Assembly (NCBI GenBank): GCA_024635465.1
Contig: JAGXIS010000053.1
Span: 1-6,513, forward strand
From: Bacteroidota bacterium
GTDB taxonomy: Bacteria; Bacteroidota; Rhodothermia; Balneolales; Balneolaceae
DNA: 6,513 bases
Direction: 5' to 3'
A model generated the notes under the pieces. That model was not told where the DNA came from. It made no database searches and was given only the letters and a program-made list of their open reading frames with translations. Both the position numbers and the translations under genes were made by a program. This document shows, one piece after another, positions 6,499 to 6,513 of this stretch. Within the stretch, counting starts at the first letter, position 1, and the number at the start of each line of letters is the position of its first letter.

Positions 6499-6513
6499 CA
6501 GCTCTTCACCTTC

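Overview
The window looks like an ordinary chromosomal segment from a member of Bacteroidota or its relative Balneolota (Balneolaceae-like). This is an inference from four things: moderate to low GC with AT-rich intergenic DNA; starts preceded by A/T-rich sequence instead of a Shine-Dalgarno; one exact match to the Bacteroidetes -7 promoter consensus TAnnTTTG; and a gene content (DUF5117/DUF5118 zinc metalloprotease lipoprotein, Tat-type glycosylasparaginase, CutC) common in those groups. The Na+/H+ antiporter fits a saline habitat but does not prove one.

Layout from left to right. Positions 1-837 (minus strand) hold the N-terminal 279 codons of an NhaC-family Na+/H+ antiporter whose C-terminus lies beyond the left edge. 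A 264-base divergent intergenic region follows, AT-rich except for a compact GC-rich patch near 994-1030 that can fold. A protein-L-isoaspartate O-methyltransferase gene (1102-1761, plus, TTG start) runs convergently toward a large zinc metalloprotease lipoprotein gene (1837-4299, minus). The two share a strong bidirectional intrinsic terminator at 1775-1810. A 257-base divergent region separates the metalloprotease from a Tat-type glycosylasparaginase (4557-5552, plus). After 99 bases comes a CutC-family TIM-barrel gene (5652-6395, plus). Related degenerate heptamer repeats (core AGCTATCAG) lie on both sides of cutC. No gap longer than 300 bases lacks a gene.

How the genes may work together. 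The exported metalloprotease and the exported glycosylasparaginase are divergently arranged. Together they could degrade glycoproteins or peptides outside the cytoplasm: the protease would cut the polypeptide and the asparaginase would cleave the GlcNAc-Asn bond of an N-glycan remnant. CutC is probably co-transcribed with the asparaginase, since no terminator is visible between them, which hints at a role other than copper handling. The methyltransferase repairs isoaspartyl damage and the antiporter handles cation and pH balance; neither has an obvious link to the rest. I found no defence system, CRISPR array, transposase, phage gene, tRNA or rRNA, and nothing that amounts to a clearly new system.
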